Position numbers and translations under genes: made by a program. DNA of 64,000 bases from Betaproteobacteria bacterium. Lineage in GTDB: Bacteria > Pseudomonadota > Gammaproteobacteria > Burkholderiales > Burkholderiaceae_C. The notes beneath the pieces were generated by a model. That model saw only the letters and a list, made by a program, of their open reading frames with translations. It was not told the DNA's origin and ran no database searches. Where the stretch lies: contig JADJWD010000001.1 in the NCBI GenBank assembly GCA_016716535.1, forward strand, positions 310,001 to 374,000, given 5' to 3'. Of the stretch, positions 1 to 8,909 are shown in pieces (position 1 is the first letter of the stretch; each line of letters opens with the position of its first letter).

Positions 1-2407
1 CGATCGGCACGCCGGCGTGCAGCCGCCAGGCGAACCAGCCGAAGGCGGCGGCCGCGGCGGTGAGCGCCATCAGCGCCGTGCGCACGAGCATGCTGCGGTC
101 GAAGAGCGCATCGTCGCGCGGCACCGGCGGGCGGTGCATTTCGCTGCCGCTCGCCGGGTCCATCACCAGGTTCACCGTCAGCGTGCCTTCGGTGACGATG
201 TTGATCCACAGGATCTGCACCGCCGCCAGCGGCAGCGGGTAGCCGGCGACCAGCGCCAGCAGCAGCACCAGCACCTCGTCGACCGAGGTCGCGAAGAGGT
301 ACAGGATCACCTTCTTCAGGTTGCCGTAGACGACACGGCCCTGCTCGACGGCGGCGACGAGCGTCGCGAAGTTGTCGTCGGTCAGCACGATGCGCGAGGC
401 GCTCTTGGCGACCTCGGTGCCGGTGATGCCCATCGCCACGCCGACATCGGCGCGCGCCAGCGCCGGCGCGTCGTTGACGCCGTCGCCGGTCATCGCGACG
501 ACCTCGCCGCGCGCCTGCAGCGCCTGCACGATGCGCAGCTTCTGCGCCGGCTGCACGCGGGCGAAGACGGCGACCTGCGGCAGCACAGCCGTGAGTTCGG
601 GCCCGGTCATCCGTTCGAGTTCAGTGCCGTCGACGGCGCGGTCGCCTTCCCTCGCGATGCCGAGTTCGCGCGCGATCGCAAGGCCCGTCAGCTTGTGGTC
701 GCCGGTCACCATGATCGGCCGGATGCCGGCGCGGCGGCACTCGGCCACTGCGGCACGCGCTTCCTCGCGCGGCGGGTCGATCTGGCCGATGAGGCCCAGC
801 AGCCGCGCGCGGCCGGCCAGCGCAGCGAAGCCGGCGTCGGGGTCGAGCGGCGCGCCCTCGTTACGCGCCTCCACCCCGGCCACCGCCAGCACGCGCAGCG
901 CCTGCTGCGCCATCGCCTCGGCGGTGCGCGCCGCCGCATCAGCTGTCGCGCGATGCCCCGCCGGCAGCAGCCGCAGCACCGCCTCGGGCGCGCCCTTGAC
1001 GACGATGCGCGGCCCGTGCGCGGTGGCCATCAGCTTCGCATCGGCATCGAACGGCAGCTCGGCCGCGCGCGGCGCCTGGCGGCGCAACGCCGCGAGGTCG
1101 ATGCCCGCCTTGGCCGCCAGCACGAGCAGCGAACCTTCGGTGGGGTCGCCGAGCACCGACCAGGCGCTGCGCTCGCCCTCGGGTGGCAGCAGCTCGGCGT
1201 CGTTGCACAGCGCCGCGGCGTGCAGCAGCGCGGCGACTGCCGGATCGCTGTCGGCTTCGATGCGGCGCTCGCCTTCGTGCAACTCACCCGCCGGTGCGTA
1301 GCCGACGCCGCTGGCGCGCAGCGTGCGGCCGCCCTCTTGTCCCTCTTGTTCTCGCGCTTGCGCTTCATCGCCCGGCAGCCACATGGCCACCGCCGTCATC
1401 TCGTTCTTCGTCAGCGTGCCGGTCTTGTCGCTGCAGATGACGGTGGTCGAGCCGAGCGTCTCCACGGCCGAGAGGCGGCGGATGATCGCGCCGCGCGCGG
1501 CCATGCGCTGCATGCCCACCGCCAGCGCGATCGTCATCGCCGCCGGCAAGCCCTCGGGCACCATCGAGACCATCTGGCTGACGGCGACCATCAGCACTTC
1601 ATCGAGCGGCAGCGCGCGTGCGTGGCCGAGCGCGAGCACGAGCACGAACAGCACCACCGCGGCCACCAGCAGCGCGCGGCTGAACGCGGCGAGCCGCCGC
1701 TCGAGCGGCGTCGGCGGCTCGACGGCGCGCTCGGTCATCGACGCGATGCGGCCGACCTCGGTGTGTGCGCCGGTAGCAACGACGAGCGCGCGGGCGCGCC
1801 CGGCGGCGATGTGCGTGCCGGCATGCACGATGCAGTGGCGGTCCGCCAGGCCCGTGGCCTCGGGCAGCGCCGCCACCGTCTTGTCCACGGGCGTCGACTC
1901 CCCGGTCAGCGCCGCCTCGGCCGCTTCGAGCTGTGCCGCCCCGACGAGGCGCGCGTCGGCGCCGACCGCGTCGCCGGCGGCAAGCAGCAGCACGTCGCCC
2001 GGCACCAGCTCGCGCGCCGGCAGCACGCACTCGGCGCCACCGCGCAGCACGCGCGCCTGCAGCTCGGCCAGACGCCGCAGCGCCGCCATCGAGCGCTCGG
2101 CGCGCCCTTCCTGGAAGCTGCCGACGAGCGCGTTGACGACAACGACGACGAGGATCACCGCCGCGTCGCCGTGGTGCCCGAGCGCCACCGCCAGCGCCGC
2201 GGCGAAGAAGAGGATGACGACGAGCGGGCTCGTGAACTGCCGCGCGACGATGCGCCAGAGCGGCCGCGGCGGCGCCTCGGGCAGCACGTTGGCGCCGTGC
2301 TCGGCCTGCCGCGCGCGGACGGTGGCGTCGTCGAGGCCGTGCGCCGGGTCGACGCCGAGGCGCGCGGCGGCCGCGGCCGGGGACAGCGCGTGCCAGGCGG
2401 GGATCAC
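1..2407 (-). CDS. P-type cation-transporting ATPase (C-terminus cut by window edge)
   Basis: An ATP-driven inner-membrane cation pump; 802 residues are visible and about 80-120 C-terminal residues (last membrane helices) lie beyond the left edge. The translation shows an N-terminal cation-ATPase domain (residues about 1-70), the TGES actuator motif at 168-171, the PEGLPAA motif of helix M4, and the phosphorylation motif ICSDKTGTLT with the acyl-phosphate Asp at residue 327. Heavy-metal-binding N-terminal domains and the CPC motif of P1B pumps are absent, so it belongs with the PacL/PMA-like P2/P3 group; the ion cannot be told from sequence. The GTG start at 2407 overlaps the FMN reductase stop (GTGA), and no in-frame ATG is available there. 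It is the last visible gene of the long leftward operon. Confidence 0.9.
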   Translation of the reverse strand, partial: MIPAWHALSPAAAAARLGVDPAHGLDDATVRARQAEHGANVLPEAPPRPLWRIVARQFTSPLVVILFFAAALAVALGHHGDAAVILVVVVVNALVGSFQEGRAERSMAALRRLAELQARVLRGGAECVLPARELVPGDVLLLAAGDAVGADARLVGAAQLEAAEAALTGESTPVDKTVAALPEATGLADRHCIVHAGTHIAAGRARALVVATGAHTEVGRIASMTERAVEPPTPLERRLAAFSRALLVAAVVLFVLVLALGHARALPLDEVLMVAVSQMVSMVPEGLPAAMTIALAVGMQRMAARGAIIRRLSAVETLGSTTVICSDKTGTLTKNEMTAVAMWLPGDEAQAREQEGQEGGRTLRASGVGYAPAGELHEGERRIEADSDPAVAALLHAAALCNDAELLPPEGERSAWSVLGDPTEGSLLVLAAKAGIDLAALRRQAPRAAELPFDADAKLMATAHGPRIVVKGAPEAVLRLLPAGHRATADAAARTAEAMAQQALRVLAVAGVEARNEGAPLDPDAGFAALAGRARLLGLIGQIDPPREEARAAVAECRRAGIRPIMVTGDHKLTGLAIARELGIAREGDRAVDGTELERMTGPELTAVLPQVAVFARVQPAQKLRIVQALQARGEVVAMTGDGVNDAPALARADVGVAMGITGTEVAKSASRIVLTDDNFATLVAAVEQGRVVYGNLKKVILYLFATSVDEVLVLLLALVAGYPLPLAAVQILWINIVTEGTLTVNLVMDPASGSEMHRPPVPRDDALFDRSMLVRTALMALTAAAAAFGWFAWRLHAGVPI

Positions 2408-2967
2408 CCCTTCATCCGCCCCACCGCCGCAATCCACCGCTCGAACGCTGCCATCTGGTCGCCGACGAACTTCTTCGTCGTGTCATCGGTGCAGCGGCCC
2501 TCGGCGTCGAACTTCGTGCCGGCCATCGAGATGAAGACTTCGGGCTTGGCGAGCACGTGCGTGTTCAGGAACAGCAGCACCTTGCGCAGGTCGTACTGCA
2601 TGCGCGCACCGCCCACCGGGCCGGACGACGCGGTGAAGATCGCCACCGGCTTGCCGGCCCAGGGCTGGTCATCGCCGCGGCTCGTCCAGTCGAGCACGTT
2701 CTTGATGCCGCCGGGGATCGAGAAGTTGTATTCGGGCGTCGCGACCAGCACGGCGTCGGCGCGGCGGATGCGCTCGCGGATCACCTCCACCGGCTTGGGC
2801 AGGCCGGCGGCGAACACGTCGCCGTCGAACACCGGCACGTCGCGCCACTCGGTGATGTCGAGCTGCATCGTCTTCGGCATCAGCTCGCCGGCCAGCTTCA
2901 GCGCGGCGCGGTTGAGCGAGGCCTTCCGCAGGCTGCCGCACAGGCCGAGGATGTCGAGGGTGCTCAT
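2404..2967 (-). CDS. NAD(P)H-dependent FMN reductase
   Basis: A 187-residue flavodoxin-fold flavin reductase that moves electrons from NAD(P)H to FMN, in the cytoplasm. The phosphate-binding loop GSLRKAS sits at residues 11-17 and the isoalloxazine-contact motif PEYNFSIPGG starts at residue 78, both diagnostic of the NADPH_dep_FMN_red (chromate reductase/SsuE-like) family, and the length is normal. It lies 57 bp after the CoA-transferase gene and overlaps the P-type ATPase by 4 bp, so it is probably co-transcribed with the catabolic operon. It might feed reduced flavin to an oxygenase or serve general quinone or metal reduction; no flavin-dependent monooxygenase is visible in the window. Confidence 0.88.
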   Translation of the reverse strand: MSTLDILGLCGSLRKASLNRAALKLAGELMPKTMQLDITEWRDVPVFDGDVFAAGLPKPVEVIRERIRRADAVLVATPEYNFSIPGGIKNVLDWTSRGDDQPWAGKPVAIFTASSGPVGGARMQYDLRKVLLFLNTHVLAKPEVFISMAGTKFDAEGRCTDDTTKKFVGDQMAAFERWIAAVGRMKG

Positions 2968-3024
2968 GGGGCCGGGAACTCCGGGTCATGGGTGGATCAG
3001 CAGACCGGAGTATTCACCGCTTCA

Positions 3025-4206
3025 TCAGCTCGCCTCCCGCGGTGCCCAGACCGACCGCCCTTCATGCAGCGCTGCGTCGTGGTCGCCGAGCAGCGGCGGC
3101 GCGGTCACCTCGAGCGCACGCTCGCCGTCGAAGGCGAGCGGCGAGCGCACGGTGCGCCAGCGCTCACCCGGCTTGCCCGGATGCGGCGCATCGACGAAGA
3201 GCTGCAGATGCTTCGCCTGCGGGTCTTCGGGCACTTCGTTGGTGTCGTACATCGGCGCGTGCGGCACGTCCAGCGCCTCGAGCCGGCGGCACCACTCGGC
3301 GCGCGGCGCGTTGGCGAAGAAGCCGCCGAGCACGCCGATCAGCACCGCCTGGTGCTCGATGCGCGCCTCGCGCGTCGCGAAGCGCGGGTCGTCGAAGAGG
3401 TCGGGTTTGCCGATCGCTTTCGCCAGGCCCTCCCAGAACTTAGGCGGGCTGCTCATGTGCAGCGCGATCCACTTGCCGTCGGCGCACTCGAGCACGTAGC
3501 TTTGCGAGACGCTCGGCCGGCTGTACGGCCCCATCACCTCGCCTTCGCTGAAGAGGTGCGTGAACGCGTCGAGGTTGAAGTGGGTCATTGCCTCGAACAT
3601 CGAGACTTCGACGCGACGGCCCTTCGTGCGGCCTTCGTCGGCGCCCTTCCCTCGCTCCCGCTCCACCAGCGCCCCGAGGATGCCGAGCGCTGCATAGAAC
3701 CCGGTCAGCGCATCGGCAATCGCCGGCCCGACGACACGCGGGTTGGCCGGGTTGACGAGCAGCTTGAGAAAACCGCTCGCGGCCTGCGCGACGCTGTCGT
3801 AGCTCGGCCGCGCCGCCGCCGGGCCGTCGGGCCCGAAGCCGCTGATCGCGCAGTAAACGAGCGCCGGGTTCAGCTCGCGCAGCCGCGCCTCGCCGGCACC
3901 GAGCCGCGCCGCGACGCCGGGGCGGAAGTTCTGGATGTAGACATCGGCCTCACGCACGAGCTGGTCGAAGCGCGCCAGGTCGCCGGGCTTGCGCGTGTCG
4001 AGCCGCACGCTCTTCTTGTTGCGGTTGTAGGTCTGGTAGTGCGGGCTGTAGGTGCCGCCGCGAAAGGCGCGGAACGGATCACCCTCGGGCTGCTCGACCT
4101 TGACGACATCGGCGCCGAGGTCGGCCAGCAGCATTGCCGCGGCCGGGCCGGTGATGAAGGTGCCGTGCTCGAGCACGCGGATGCCTTGCAGGACTCCTTT
4201 GGACAT
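3025..4206 (-). CDS. Class III CoA-transferase (CaiB/BaiF family)
   Basis: A 393-residue cytoplasmic enzyme that transfers CoA between carboxylic acids. Family features include the N-terminal G-x-R-VLEHG-x-F-x-x-GP segment, the ADLGADVVKVEQPxGDP stretch (residues 28-44), NRNKKS (61-66) and the expected catalytic Asp at about 165 in the segment AIADALTG. The length is typical. It follows a citrate-synthase-like lyase gene, after a 233-bp spacer holding a hairpin element. The pairing suggests that it activates a dicarboxylic intermediate to a CoA thioester which the lyase then splits. Substrate unknown; succinyl-CoA or acetyl-CoA as donor is usual in the family. Confidence 0.9.
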   Translation of the reverse strand: MSKGVLQGIRVLEHGTFITGPAAAMLLADLGADVVKVEQPEGDPFRAFRGGTYSPHYQTYNRNKKSVRLDTRKPGDLARFDQLVREADVYIQNFRPGVAARLGAGEARLRELNPALVYCAISGFGPDGPAAARPSYDSVAQAASGFLKLLVNPANPRVVGPAIADALTGFYAALGILGALVERERGKGADEGRTKGRRVEVSMFEAMTHFNLDAFTHLFSEGEVMGPYSRPSVSQSYVLECADGKWIALHMSSPPKFWEGLAKAIGKPDLFDDPRFATREARIEHQAVLIGVLGGFFANAPRAEWCRRLEALDVPHAPMYDTNEVPEDPQAKHLQLFVDAPHPGKPGERWRTVRSPLAFDGERALEVTAPPLLGDHDAALHEGRSVWAPREAS

Positions 4207-4279
4207 TGCAGGTGCTCCTGTTCAGTGGGTACATGCGGAAGGCAGGCATGCCGAGGGCGGTGGCGGGCCGGCGGGCCGA

Positions 4280-4412
4280 GGCCGGCGGGTGCCGGGGCGG
4301 GTGGGGTGCCCTGCGTAGCGAAGCAAAGGATGAATCGTTGGCGAGCGAAGCGAAGCCAGGAGAAGGACATCAGCGGAACTGGGCAGCCCAGCCGCCCGCG
4401 ACCGCCACCGCC
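4280..4412. repeat. Imperfect inverted-repeat element with AGCGAAGC-rich loop
   Basis: Arms at 4280-4311 and 4381-4412 pair at 22 of 32 positions; the inner 17 bp (4295-4311 with 4381-4397) pair at 15 of 17. The 69-bp loop contains GTAGCGAAG and GAGCGAAGCGAAGCC. It lies between the citryl-CoA-lyase-like and CoA-transferase genes. Its arm and loop layout resembles the perfect hairpin at 47273-47381, so the two may belong to one dispersed intergenic repeat family. Confidence 0.5.
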
Positions 4413-4439
4413 CTCACCCTGCCCGACTTCCGACACCGC

Positions 4440-5255
4440 TCACGACGAAGACTTGATCGTCACGCCGCTCGGCAGCGCACCGGTATACCTCTGCTCCCGC
4501 GTCGCCTGATACGACAACGCAAAGCCGATCGGCCGCGCCAGCTCTTCGGTGAGGTGGCCGATCAGCCCGGCGCAGCGCGCGAGGATCGGCACGCCGCGCA
4601 GCGCCTCGGCCGGGAAGCCCACGTCGAGCAGCACGGCCGGGATCGCCGCCGAGACGTTCAAACGCAGGTCGCGTTGCGTGAGCCCGGGCAGCACTTTCTC
4701 CACCGCCTCGGCCAGCGCGACGAAGCGCCCGGGCGTGCCCGCCTCGGCCGCCACGGCGAAGAGCCGCGCGACGCGCGGGTCGCGGTCCTTGTGCAGCGGG
4801 TGGCCGTAGCCGGGAATCGCCTGCTTGGCGGCACGCAGTTCGCGCACGACCTCGCTCGCCGCATCGTCGAGCGACAACGCCTTGTCGCGCGCCAGCGCGT
4901 CGATGCGCAGCAGCAGGCGCCCCGCCGTCTCGGACGCGCCGAGAATCACCGAGCCGCAGCCGAGGATGCCGGCGGCCACCGCGCCTTGCAGCGCGTCGGG
5001 CGCGGCGGCCAGCGTCATGCGCGCGGCCTGCACGCTCGGCACGAGGCCGTGCTCGGCGATCGCGACGAGCGTCGCGTCGAGCACGCGGCTTTGCATTGCG
5101 TTCGGGCGCTCGCCGGTGACGAGCAGCCAGAAGTAGTCGGTGAACGAGACGCGGCCGATCAGGTCGCGCGCGAGATCCGCGCCGCGCACGACGATCGTCT
5201 CGTCGTCGCTCGTGCAGATCGCCGATTCGGGGACGGTGGCTTTGCCGATCTTCAT
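4440..5255 (-). CDS. Citrate-synthase-like lyase (citryl-CoA lyase type)
   Basis: A 271-residue protein, much shorter than citrate synthase (about 430), corresponding to the short form usually annotated citryl-CoA lyase. It keeps the citrate-synthase signature GYGHPLHKDRDPR (149-161) with its active-site His and Asp-Pro-Arg. The upstream HGGA segment, which carries the other catalytic His in true synthases, reads LGASETA (105-111). The missing His argues against ordinary citrate synthesis and for cleavage (or a different condensation) of an acyl-CoA. It lies 16 bp after the ring-cleavage dioxygenase and is followed, after a spacer, by a CoA-transferase. The three may form a consecutive route from aromatic ring to acetyl-CoA plus an oxo-acid, but the substrate is inferred only. 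Confidence 0.82.
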   Translation of the reverse strand: MKIGKATVPESAICTSDDETIVVRGADLARDLIGRVSFTDYFWLLVTGERPNAMQSRVLDATLVAIAEHGLVPSVQAARMTLAAAPDALQGAVAAGILGCGSVILGASETAGRLLLRIDALARDKALSLDDAASEVVRELRAAKQAIPGYGHPLHKDRDPRVARLFAVAAEAGTPGRFVALAEAVEKVLPGLTQRDLRLNVSAAIPAVLLDVGFPAEALRGVPILARCAGLIGHLTEELARPIGFALSYQATREQRYTGALPSGVTIKSSS

Positions 5256-5271
5256 CGCTGCGCCTCCCCGT

Positions 5272-6168
5272 TCACGCCGGCGCGAGCACGAAGTCGTAGC
5301 GCGCGCTGTGGAAGGGCTTGTCCATCACGCGCCCGTCGGGTGCCTTGCTGCCGGCGGCGTGTTTCTCGTACGGCACGATCAGGCTGTCGCGCACGCCGAA
5401 CACCGCGTCGGAATCGAGGTACGGGCTGTCGGCCGGGAACAGGTGCGTCGTCAGCGGTACATAACCGTCCTTGTAGACCATCGCGTGGATGTGGCCCGGG
5501 CGGTTCGGGTGGCGGCCCATCGCGCGCAGCATGTCGCCCACGGGGCCGTCGGCGGGCACCGGATAGAACGTCGGCTTGATCGACCAGAAGTGGTAGCGGC
5601 CCTCGCTGTCGGTGTGGAACCGCGCACGCAGGCGCATGCCGGCGTCTCCGCCCATCTGCATGTCGTAGACGCCCTCGCCGTCGCCGCTCCACACATCGAG
5701 GCAGCAGCCGGCGATCGGCCGGCCGTGCGTGTCGGTGATGCGGCCGCTGTAGTGCGCGGGCTCACCCGGCATGCCGCGCCCGATGTCGCTGCCCAACTCC
5801 AGCACCGGCGCGCCCTCCCAGTAGAACGGGCCCTGCACCGTCGCCTCGGTGGCCGGCGTCACGGCGGTCTTGTCGGCGAGCGCCTTCTTCGAGCGCCGCG
5901 CCTGGTCGAGCTGCACGACGAGCATCGACAGGCCGAGCGTGTCGGACAGCAGGATGAACTCCTGCCGCTTCTCGTCACAGGTGTGGCCCACGTCGGTGAG
6001 GAACTGGATGGCGCGCATCCACTCGTCGGGCTTCAGGTCGACCTCGCGCGCGAGCGCGTGCACGTGCTTGACGACCGCGGTGATGATCTCGCGGAAGCGC
6101 GGGTCGGTCTCGGGCGTCAGGCGGTCGAGCACGGCCTGGGTGATGTCGGCGGTCTGGTGCGGGCTCAT
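5272..6168 (-). CDS. Intradiol ring-cleavage dioxygenase (catechol/hydroxyquinol 1,2-dioxygenase family)
   Basis: A 298-residue non-heme Fe(III) enzyme inserting O2 between the two hydroxylated carbons of a catechol-type ring. The N-terminal helical domain (about 1-100) is followed by the beta-sandwich catalytic domain. All four iron ligands are recognisable: Tyr168, Tyr202, His226 and His228 (the last two in GHIH), matching the spacing of catechol 1,2-dioxygenase (164/200/224/226). Met at 6168 starts directly before the dioxygenase N-domain, so longer upstream open frames are not used. The substrate could be catechol, hydroxyquinol or a substituted catechol. The first gene of the same operon encodes a second copy of only the N-terminal domain. 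Confidence 0.93.
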   Translation of the reverse strand: MSPHQTADITQAVLDRLTPETDPRFREIITAVVKHVHALAREVDLKPDEWMRAIQFLTDVGHTCDEKRQEFILLSDTLGLSMLVVQLDQARRSKKALADKTAVTPATEATVQGPFYWEGAPVLELGSDIGRGMPGEPAHYSGRITDTHGRPIAGCCLDVWSGDGEGVYDMQMGGDAGMRLRARFHTDSEGRYHFWSIKPTFYPVPADGPVGDMLRAMGRHPNRPGHIHAMVYKDGYVPLTTHLFPADSPYLDSDAVFGVRDSLIVPYEKHAAGSKAPDGRVMDKPFHSARYDFVLAPA

Positions 6169-6206
6169 CGTCGTTCTCCGGAGAAGATGTGATGCGAGCT
6201 TGGGGC

Positions 6207-7772
6207 TCAGGAAGGTCTGAAGAGGTCGCGCGGGATGCCCGCCGCGGCGAAGAGGCGGTCGCGCGAGGCCTCGAGCTCGCGGCGCAGGCGCGCCAGGTTC
6301 ACGTCGAGGAGGCGCCCCTTCCACTTGCGCACCTTGCCGGCGACGATGACCGTCTCGACGTTGCTGCGCTCCATCAGCGAGACGACGGCGCCGGGCACGT
6401 GGTTCAGCGGCGCGACGTTGATCGCCTCTGCGTCGAGGATGACGATGTCGGCCTCCTTGCCCGGCTTCAGCGAGCCGATCTTCGCCTCGAGCCGCAGGTC
6501 GCGCGCGCCGTTGATCGTCGCGTAGCCGATCACGTCGCGCGCCGTCAGCCGCGGCAGCCCCGTCGGCGGCAGCGGCGGCATGTTCGGCTCGGCGAGCGTC
6601 ACCGCGTTGACGAACATGCGCTGCAGCGCCATCGTCGTGCGCATCTGGGTGAAGAAGTCGGCCGTCAGCGTGCACTCCACGTCGGACGAGAGCGACGGCC
6701 GGATGCCGAGCGACTGCGCCTTCAGCACGGGCGGCGTGCCGTGCGCCATGTTCATCTCGATCGGCACGGCCAGCGACACGCCGGCGCCGGTGTCGCGCAC
6801 GCGCTGCCAGGCCATGTCGGACATGCCGGTCATGTGGACGAAGAAGTTGTCGGCGCCGATGCCGAGCGTGCCGCTGTCGCCGCCGAGCCCCTGCGCCAGC
6901 AGGTCAAACGCCGGCCGCATGCCGAAGGTGCCGACGATGTGCGCGGCCACCGGCAGACCAAGCTCGCGGCCGAGCCGCCACGCCGCCTCGTAGCCCGGCA
7001 GGTAGATCTCGCCGCCCATGAACATCGTCAGAAGCTGGTCGGTGCTGCTGAAGTGGCGCAGCTTCAGGCGCCGCGCGTCGTTCGGATACTGGTTGCCGGC
7101 GACGCCGCCGGCGCTTTCGAAGTAGCCGAAGACGGCGCGCATCTGCGCGTCGCGCAGCGCCTTGACCTGCACGTCGCTGTGCGTGGGCGAGTGGTGGATC
7201 TGCGAGATGTCGTGCACCGTCGTCACGCCGGCGTCGAGCTGGCTCAACGCACCGAACAAGGTGCTGATGTACACGTCCTCGGGCCGGTACTGCGGCGCGA
7301 AGGTCAGCAGGATCTTCTGGAAGTAGTTCTGCGTGATCGCGGGGTCCAGGCCGTCGAAGAGCAGCCCGTCGGCGAGGAAGCTGCGCAGCGCCGTCTCGAA
7401 CAGGTGATGGTGCGTGTCGACGAAGCCCGGCATCACGATGCGGCCGCGCGCGTCGATGACACCGGCGCCCCAGGCGTTGAGGTTCGGGCCGACGGCGACG
7501 ATCTTCTTGCCTTCGACCAGCACGTCGGCCTCGGCGAAGTCGCCGACGGTTGCGTCCATCGACATCACCGCGCCGCCGCGGATCAGGTAGCGGCGGCCGG
7601 CGTGGCCGCTGTGCGAGGGCTCGCGGTCGTCGCCGTGCGCGAGTGCCGGGCGCGGCGCGAAGAGGGCCATCGCGCCGGCGGCAGCGGTGGTTGCGCCGGC
7701 CGCGGCCGACGCCTTCAGGAAGCCGCGGCGGGCGTGCAGTCGCGGGAAGCCTCGATCACAGAGGTTGCACAT
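6207..7772 (-). CDS. Tat-exported amidohydrolase (ATZ/TRZ-like metal-dependent hydrolase)
   Basis: A 521-residue amidohydrolase-superfamily enzyme, probably periplasmic. The N-terminus has an unusual CxxC (MCNLC), then RRGFLKAS followed by a hydrophobic Ala-rich stretch ending ALAHG, a Tat signal. The barrel shows the first metal motif GFVDTHHH, later His residues in AAHIVG and FFVHMTG, and a metal/catalytic Asp in SLSSDVE. The absence of a carboxylated Lys suggests the mononuclear deaminase/hydrolase subtype (cytosine deaminase, atrazine hydrolase). The start at 7772 is the Met before the Tat motif. It is placed between Liv-transporter and ring-cleavage genes, so it may remove an amino or other leaving group from the substrate before uptake; that is inference. 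Confidence 0.87.
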   Translation of the reverse strand: MCNLCDRGFPRLHARRGFLKASAAAGATTAAAGAMALFAPRPALAHGDDREPSHSGHAGRRYLIRGGAVMSMDATVGDFAEADVLVEGKKIVAVGPNLNAWGAGVIDARGRIVMPGFVDTHHHLFETALRSFLADGLLFDGLDPAITQNYFQKILLTFAPQYRPEDVYISTLFGALSQLDAGVTTVHDISQIHHSPTHSDVQVKALRDAQMRAVFGYFESAGGVAGNQYPNDARRLKLRHFSSTDQLLTMFMGGEIYLPGYEAAWRLGRELGLPVAAHIVGTFGMRPAFDLLAQGLGGDSGTLGIGADNFFVHMTGMSDMAWQRVRDTGAGVSLAVPIEMNMAHGTPPVLKAQSLGIRPSLSSDVECTLTADFFTQMRTTMALQRMFVNAVTLAEPNMPPLPPTGLPRLTARDVIGYATINGARDLRLEAKIGSLKPGKEADIVILDAEAINVAPLNHVPGAVVSLMERSNVETVIVAGKVRKWKGRLLDVNLARLRRELEASRDRLFAAAGIPRDLFRPS

Positions 7773-7818
7773 AGGGCTGTCTCCTTGGTGGCCCGACGAA
7801 GGGCACGATCGGCCCGCT

Positions 7819-8172
7819 TCAGATCCCGGCGGGCAAGGGGAAGGGAGCGCGATGCGCTGTCGCGCCCCCGTCGGCAACTTCGTAATCGACCTGGTGCCGT
7901 GCGCTGCGCAGGTCGCCCAGCGCGGCGCGCACGCGCAGGTGCTCGGGGTGCTGCGCGTAGGCGGCCAGCGCCTCGCGCGACTCGAACTCGGTGTAGAGCA
8001 CGACATCGCAGGCGTAGTCGATGCGGCTCTCGTCCACGCCCACTTCGAGGTGCACGAGGCCGGGCACACGGCCGCGCAGCGACTCGAACTCGCTCTTCAC
8101 GCGCGCGACATGGCGCGCGTGCGCGGCCGCGTCGTCGCCGCGCACCTTCCACATGACGATGTGCTTGATCAC
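7819..8172 (-). CDS. Dabb-family (stress-responsive A/B barrel) protein
   Basis: A 117-residue dimeric alpha-beta barrel domain. The opening I-K-H-I-V-M-W-K segment, the central PG-L-x-x-L-E-V-G-V-D motif and the terminal ARHQVDYEV are typical of Dabb proteins, which include olivetolic acid cyclase and many small enzymes next to aromatic catabolic genes. The GTG start at 8172 is chosen because the family begins at this IKHIV segment and a GAGG ribosome-binding site lies just upstream; the frame stays open further up but only antisense to livF. Its role in the pathway is unknown. Confidence 0.85.
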   Translation of the reverse strand: MIKHIVMWKVRGDDAAAHARHVARVKSEFESLRGRVPGLVHLEVGVDESRIDYACDVVLYTEFESREALAAYAQHPEHLRVRAALGDLRSARHQVDYEVADGGATAHRAPFPLPAGI

Positions 8173-8204
8173 GCGCCGCCTCGTCGGGGTGTCCTGTCCG
8201 CCGG

Positions 8205-8909
8205 CTACACGCCCAGGTAGGCGCGGCGGATCTCGTCGCGCTGCATCAGCGCGTCGGGCGTGCCCTCGGCGACCATGCGGCCTTCCTCGAGCACGTAGGC
8301 GCGGTCGGCCACGCGCAGCGCCGTGGCGACGTTCTGCTCGACGAGCAGCACCGCCGTGCCCTCGCGGTGCACACGCCGGATGGCGCCGAACAGCTCGGTG
8401 ACGATCAATGGCGACAGCCCGAGCGACGGCTCGTCGAGCAGCAGCAGGCGCGGCCGCGCCATCAGCGCGCGGCCGATCGCCACCATCTGCTGCTGGCCGC
8501 CGGAGAGCTCGCCGGCCGCCTGGCCGAGCTTTTCCTTCAGCGCCGGGAAGAGCGCCAGCACCATCGCCAGCGTCTCGGCGCGCTTCGCTTTCGCTGCCGG
8601 CAGGATGCTGCCGATCTCGAGGTTCTCCACCACCGTCATGCCGCCGAAGAGCCGCCGCCCCTCGGGCACGAGCGCGATGCCGGCGGCGCAGAAGCGGTGC
8701 GGCGGCAGCGCGCTGATGTCGCGCCCGTCGAAGACGATGTGGCCACTCTTGGCGCGCAGCACGCCGGCGAGCGTGTTGATCAGCGTCGTCTTGCCCGCGC
8801 CGTTGGGGCCGACGATGCACAGCAGTTCGCGTTCGCGCAGCTCGAAGCTCACGCCCCACAGCGCCGGCGCGGCGCCGTAGGCGACCTGCAAGTCGCGCAC
8901 GTCAAGCAT
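8205..8909 (-). CDS. livF: Branched-chain amino-acid-type ABC transporter ATPase (LivF-like)
   Basis: A 234-residue ABC ATPase of the HAAT/Liv class, peripheral to the inner membrane. It has Walker A GPNGAGKT (residues about 35-42), the LivF-typical GIALVPEGRRLFGGMTV, the signature LSGGQQQM and Walker B LLLLDEPSLGL. It starts 8 bp inside the end of the LivM-LivG fusion gene, a translationally coupled arrangement. It would supply one of the two nucleotide-binding sites of the transporter, with the LivG half of the fusion as partner. In this operon the ligand is more likely an aromatic acid or amide than leucine, by context. Confidence 0.93.
   Translation of the reverse strand: MLDVRDLQVAYGAAPALWGVSFELRERELLCIVGPNGAGKTTLINTLAGVLRAKSGHIVFDGRDISALPPHRFCAAGIALVPEGRRLFGGMTVVENLEIGSILPAAKAKRAETLAMVLALFPALKEKLGQAAGELSGGQQQMVAIGRALMARPRLLLLDEPSLGLSPLIVTELFGAIRRVHREGTAVLLVEQNVATALRVADRAYVLEEGRMVAEGTPDALMQRDEIRRAYLGV

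Noticed and set aside
17..3499. A 1,160-codon plus-strand open frame
   Set aside because: It is antisense to the P-type ATPase, FMN reductase and part of the CoA-transferase, all with clear motifs, and reads as Arg/His/Gln-rich noise typical of the opposite strand of high-GC genes.
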